From the NCBI GenBank assembly GCA_029856295.1, contig JAHQWS010000080.1:1-8231 (forward strand): DNA of 8,231 nt, read 5' to 3'. The notes under the pieces are model-generated. The model saw only the letters and a program-made list of their open reading frames with translations, ran no database searches and had not been told where the DNA came from. The stretch comes from Promethearchaeia archaeon (GTDB lineage: Archaea; Asgardarchaeota; Lokiarchaeia; Sigyniarchaeales; SOKP01). Both the position numbers and the translations under genes were made by a program. Shown here piece after piece: positions 5,166 through 8,231 of this stretch (position 1 is its first letter; every line of letters begins with the position of its first letter).

Positions 5166-6314
5166 TTGAATTTTGAATTAACTCAAAGACAGCAACTCGT
5201 CAGAAGGAGTGTTAGGAAATTTGCTGAAGATGTTTTAGCTCCAGTCGCCCCAATTTTTGATAAAGAAGCAAAATATAGCGAGGACATTGTTAAAGAACTA
5301 TCAAAAATAAATGCGTGGGGTATCCAGCTCCCGGAAAAATATGGTGGAGCTGAATTAGATTCGATAAGTTATGCGATAACTATCGAAGAAATTTCGCGAA
5401 TTTGTGCGTCTACTGGACTAATGTTAACAGTTCATAATTCTGTGGGGGCGTTTCCTATCTATAAATGGGGAACAGAAGAACAAAAGGAAAAATATTTATA
5501 TGATATTGCCACAGGCAAAAAGATTTCCGGTTTTTCTTGGACAGAACCAAATGCCGGTTCAGATGCGCAAGGGATTGAGTGTATCATGATTCAAGATGGG
5601 GAAGATTTCATTTTAAACGGTTCAAAAATATTTGTAACTAATGGTGCCATAGGTTCTGTGTTATTAATTGGCACGAGGTACAAAAAAGAGAATGGTCAAA
5701 GCGGAATTGCTATTTTAATACTTGAAAAAGATATGGACGGGTACGAGATAGGGCAACCTGAGGAAAAAATGGGTATGCGAGGAAATATAACTACCAGCTT
5801 ATATTTTCATAATATTCGGGTTCCAAAGGAAAATGTATTAGGTTCTTTAGGTGAAGGCTTTAGAATTGCAATGCTGACATTAGATGTGGGAAGAATAGGT
5901 ATAGCCGCTCAAGCATTAGGAATCGCACAAGCAGCTTATGAACATGCTGTTGAATACTCAAAGGGAAGAATTCAATTTAAAAGACCTATTTCTCAATTCC
6001 AAGGGATTTCGTTCAAATTAGCTGAGATGGCAACTAAAATTGATGCTGCTAGGTTGTTAGTATATAGAGCAGCATATAATAAAGATAAAAAAGAGAGATT
6101 CTCAAAAGAATCAGCTATGTGTAAATACTATGCGGGTAAAATAGCAAGAGAGGTTACGCAAGAGGCGATCCAAATTCATGGCGGGTATGGGTATATGAAA
6201 GATTTACCTCTCGAACGATTTCATAGAGATGCAGCTGTAACAACCATTTATGAAGGCACTAATGAAATAATGAAGTTAATCATTGCTCAACAAATCTTAA
6301 GAGGTAACCTTTGA
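5166..6314 (+). CDS. Acyl-CoA dehydrogenase (short-chain/butyryl-CoA dehydrogenase-like)
   Basis: A 382-residue FAD enzyme that oxidises acyl-CoA to trans-2-enoyl-CoA and passes electrons to ETF, or works in reverse. The length matches short-chain and butyryl-CoA dehydrogenases. Visible features: the N-terminal helical domain beginning MNFELTQRQQLVRRSVRKFA; the first family signature FSWTEPNAGSDAQG (123-136), which contacts flavin and substrate; the second signature QIHGGYGYMKD...RFHRD (336-355); and the catalytic base Glu363 in IYEGTNEI, the position used by short- and medium-chain enzymes. The start is unusual: TAG at 5154-5156 is in frame just upstream, the only initiation codon between it and the family N-terminus is TTG 5166, and the next Met comes about 90 residues in. 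It is the first gene of an operon: etfB begins one base after its stop. Substrate chain length cannot be read from the sequence. Confidence 0.95.
   Translation: MNFELTQRQQLVRRSVRKFAEDVLAPVAPIFDKEAKYSEDIVKELSKINAWGIQLPEKYGGAELDSISYAITIEEISRICASTGLMLTVHNSVGAFPIYKWGTEEQKEKYLYDIATGKKISGFSWTEPNAGSDAQGIECIMIQDGEDFILNGSKIFVTNGAIGSVLLIGTRYKKENGQSGIAILILEKDMDGYEIGQPEEKMGMRGNITTSLYFHNIRVPKENVLGSLGEGFRIAMLTLDVGRIGIAAQALGIAQAAYEHAVEYSKGRIQFKRPISQFQGISFKLAEMATKIDAARLLVYRAAYNKDKKERFSKESAMCKYYAGKIAREVTQEAIQIHGGYGYMKDLPLERFHRDAAVTTIYEGTNEIMKLIIAQQILRGNL
6301..6305 (+). promoter_or_regulatory. Shine-Dalgarno site of etfB
   Basis: GAGGT lies in the last codons of the acyl-CoA dehydrogenase gene, ten bases before ATG 6316. 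It fixes the etfB start and shows that ribosome-site-led initiation is used for internal operon genes, in contrast to the leaderless-looking first gene. Confidence 0.5.
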
Positions 6315-6315
6315 G

Positions 6316-7131
6316 ATGCTCAAAATATTTGTACTAATAAAACAAGTTCCATATCTTCATAATCTGGAAATAGATAGAAGAACAGGCACGTTAATACGAG
6401 AAGGAGTTGAAAATATAATCAATCCAGATGATTTATATGCTTTAGAACTGGGATTGAGTTTAAAAGAACAATATGATGGCGAAATCACTGCTATGACCAT
6501 GGGACCCCCACAAGCAGATTTTGCTTTACGAGAATGCTTAGCGATGGGCGTTGATCATGCAATTTTAATAAGTGATCCCATATTCGCCTATTCAGATACA
6601 CTTCAGACGACATTAGTGCTAAAAGAAGCATTTGATAATATAAAAGATTACGATATAATAATCACAGGAAGTCAAACTTCAGATTCAAGTACAGGGCAAA
6701 TGCCTTATCAATTATCTGAAGCATTAGATATCCCACTTATAACAGATATTTTTACAATGGAAATAAAAGATCATGACTTTTACTGTCATAGAAACTTCGG
6801 GCACGAATCTCAGCACATTCAAACGGGGCTTCCAATATTAGTGCGAACACAAAGGCATTTTAATGAGCCAAGACATATCTCCTTAAAAGGAATAAAAAGA
6901 GCATTTGAAAAAGAAATTGAAATGTATAATTTTGATACTTTTAATTGTCCAGATTATCTTGACGGATGTAATCAATCACCAACAAGATTAGTTAAAACTG
7001 AAAAGATTATCCTGAAAAGAAAAAATGAAGTAATTGATGGCACCACAAAAGACAAAATTGAAAGACTAATACACATAATGCAAGAACACGGAATTGAAAG
7101 AATATGGACGGGGATGTCTCAAGATGAGTGA
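6316..7131 (+). CDS. etfB: Electron transfer flavoprotein beta subunit
   Basis: The beta subunit of the EtfAB heterodimer, which accepts electrons from the acyl-CoA dehydrogenase encoded just upstream and binds AMP or a second FAD. The 271 residues fit the family. Visible features: VLIKQVP (6-12), TGTLIREGVENIINPDD (24-40), the motif MGPPQA (62-67), GVDHAILISDPIFAYSDT (78-95), and the C-terminal family segment EPRHISLKGIKRAFEKE. The N-terminal half, particularly INPDD, MGPPQA and the FA-x-x-DT loop, resembles clostridial bifurcating EtfB as I recall it. The nucleotide loop, usually GRQAIDGDTAQVGP in those proteins, reads GSQTSDSSTGQMP (118-130), so the second acidic residue is replaced by Ser. 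A bifurcating function is therefore plausible but not shown. ATG 6316 has GAGGT ten bases upstream. The stop codon lies inside the etfA start region, with an 8-base overlap. Confidence 0.95.
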   Translation: MLKIFVLIKQVPYLHNLEIDRRTGTLIREGVENIINPDDLYALELGLSLKEQYDGEITAMTMGPPQADFALRECLAMGVDHAILISDPIFAYSDTLQTTLVLKEAFDNIKDYDIIITGSQTSDSSTGQMPYQLSEALDIPLITDIFTMEIKDHDFYCHRNFGHESQHIQTGLPILVRTQRHFNEPRHISLKGIKRAFEKEIEMYNFDTFNCPDYLDGCNQSPTRLVKTEKIILKRKNEVIDGTTKDKIERLIHIMQEHGIERIWTGMSQDE

Positions 7132-8137
7132 TATTACAGAATATAAGGACGTTTGGGTTTTTATAGAAATTAAAGATCATGTAGAAGTGCATGAATGTGC
7201 CTTGGAAATACTAAGTAAAGCAAGAGAAATCGCTGACCAAATCGGACAAAAACTTATTGCAATTGTTTTAGCTTTAGATGCGGAGCAATATTTACCTACA
7301 ATTGAAGATTATGGTGTTGATAAAATTATTTATTTAAGCCACAATGATTTGAAGCATTATCATGAACGTGTTTTCACTTCTCTTATATATAATCTTATTG
7401 ATAAGTATAAACCCTCAATATTTTTATTTCCCTCAACTGAAGCAGGCAATGCCTTAGCAGCACGCTTGGCTTATCGTTGTCGAACTGGCTTAATAAGCGA
7501 TGTGCTAAATTTAGAATTAAGTGATGATTATGGAAATAATTTATTAATAAGTGATAAACCTGCTTATTTAGGAAATGTTTTAGTAAAGATTATCTGTCCA
7601 TCTACCAGACCTCAAATGTGCACAATAACCATGGGAACATTCCAAAAGAAGAAATTGAAAAAAAAAGATGTAGAAATTGAAGAAGTTGAATATAATTACG
7701 ATATAAATGGGCTTAAGATTAAAATTCTTGGAGCTCCCATACGTAAAGATAAACCCTCTTCTACTCTTTCAGATGCTAAATTCGTTATAGGAGGCGGTCA
7801 TGGATTAAATTCTAAAGCTAATTTTGATAAGCTCTATGATTTAGCAAAATATACTAATGGACAAGTGGGTGGAACAAGACGCCCTATTATGAATGGATGG
7901 ATGCCCGAGCACTTACAGATCGGAATCAGTGGTGAAACTATTTTTTCAGATTTATATTTATCTTTAGGAATTTCAGGAGCTATACAACACGTAGTAGGTA
8001 TTACTGATTCTAAGACAATAGTAGCAATTAACAAAGATCCTAATGCACCTATCTTTAAAGTTGCTGATTATTGTATTATAGGGGATGCTAATGAAATATT
8101 AGAGGAATTATTAGATCATTATCGAGTGCCAGAATAA
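7124..8137 (+). CDS. etfA: Electron transfer flavoprotein alpha subunit
   Basis: The alpha subunit of ETF, 337 residues, carrying the redox FAD in its C-terminal domain. Visible features: an N-terminal alpha/beta domain from VWVFIE (10-15), the segment NALAARLAYRCRTGLISDV, then PAYLGNVLVKIICPSTRPQM, and the FAD domain from FVIGGGHG (about 220-227) to the signature LYLSLGISGAIQHVVG and IVAINKDPNAPIFKVAD. Arg252, Gln265 and His289 match conserved FAD contacts. Four FAD-site positions differ from the usual sequence: GGRG reads GGHG (His226), ASR reads GTR (Thr251), and QTG reads ISG (Ile268, Ser269). The start ATG 7124 (MSDITEYKD) is preferred over an in-frame TTG at 7094, because the ATG gives the family N-terminus and an 8-base overlap with etfB typical of coupled translation. 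It is the last gene of the operon. Confidence 0.95.
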   Translation: MSDITEYKDVWVFIEIKDHVEVHECALEILSKAREIADQIGQKLIAIVLALDAEQYLPTIEDYGVDKIIYLSHNDLKHYHERVFTSLIYNLIDKYKPSIFLFPSTEAGNALAARLAYRCRTGLISDVLNLELSDDYGNNLLISDKPAYLGNVLVKIICPSTRPQMCTITMGTFQKKKLKKKDVEIEEVEYNYDINGLKIKILGAPIRKDKPSSTLSDAKFVIGGGHGLNSKANFDKLYDLAKYTNGQVGGTRRPIMNGWMPEHLQIGISGETIFSDLYLSLGISGAIQHVVGITDSKTIVAINKDPNAPIFKVADYCIIGDANEILEELLDHYRVPE

Positions 8138-8140
8138 GTT

Positions 8141-8231
8141 TTAAAAAAGAAATTCTTCCTTTGATGTAGATACAAGATCTCCCATCTCGCTATTTTTTAA
8201 TGTGGAAGATTCTTTACCAAGAGTATTGTAT
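8141..8231 (-). CDS. Possible C-terminal end of a convergent gene (partial)
   Basis: On the minus strand one frame is open from the right edge to a TAA at 8143-8141. It gives 29 residues (YNTLGKESSTLKNSEMGDL...) ending in a Ser/Glu/Lys-rich tail with EEFLF. The stop lies three bases from the etfA stop, which would make the two genes tightly convergent. An open stretch this short can occur by chance, and no family can be named. Confidence 0.35.
   Translation of the reverse strand, partial: YNTLGKESSTLKNSEMGDLVSTSKEEFLF

Noticed and set aside
7094..7123. TTG start ten codons upstream for etfA
   Set aside because: It would add residues not typical of the family and deepen the overlap with etfB; ATG 7124 gives the expected N-terminus.
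7834..8034. Minus-strand open frame inside etfA
   Set aside because: Antisense shadow of the conserved FAD domain of etfA.

Overview
This is a strongly AT-rich window that looks archaeal, most likely from an Asgard (Lokiarchaeia-like) genome. The archaeal reading rests on TATA-box promoters placed for leaderless or short-leader transcripts, T-rich terminators, a geranylgeranyl-reductase-type flavoprotein, heavy use of AGA and AAA codons, and a long coiled-coil/TrmB- or PLD-like protein of a kind I associate with Asgard genomes. The phylum-level placement is an inference from gene content. No rRNA, tRNA, CRISPR array or insertion sequence was seen.

Layout. (1) Positions 1-1431 (+) hold the 3' part of a large protein: coiled coil, then a compact alpha/beta domain, a Pro/Lys/Glu-rich linker and a C-terminal helical domain. 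The reading frame runs off the left edge, so its true start is outside the window. (2) Positions 1432-2244 are gene-poor. They contain a hairpin plus T-run terminator and two small overlapping frames (1765-1986, 1983-2081) that together read like one coiled-coil protein broken by a one-base shift. (3) A stand-alone geranylgeranyl-reductase-family FAD protein lies at 2245-3447 (+). It ends in a long inverted repeat that probably terminates transcription from both sides. (4) On the minus strand are a three-helix membrane protein (3485-3853) and, upstream of it, a two-gene unit of tandem cysteine-rich proteins of the C_GCAxxG_C_C family (3893-4411 and 4430-4942). (5) A divergent promoter region (4943-5165) separates that unit from a tight plus-strand operon: acyl-CoA dehydrogenase (5166-6314), EtfB (6316-7131) and EtfA (7124-8137). 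(6) The right edge probably holds the tail of a convergent minus-strand gene.

How the genes work together. The acd-etfB-etfA unit has the same gene order as clostridial bcd-etfBA. The dehydrogenase oxidises acyl-CoA (or reduces enoyl-CoA in the reverse direction), and the EtfAB heterodimer exchanges electrons with it. EtfB carries N-terminal motifs resembling those of electron-bifurcating ETFs, but the FAD-binding site of EtfA and the nucleotide loop of EtfB carry several unusual substitutions. The divergent cysteine-rich pair may be another redox module, but only proximity links it to the operon. The reductase probably saturates isoprenoid chains of archaeal lipids or quinones, independently of its neighbours here.
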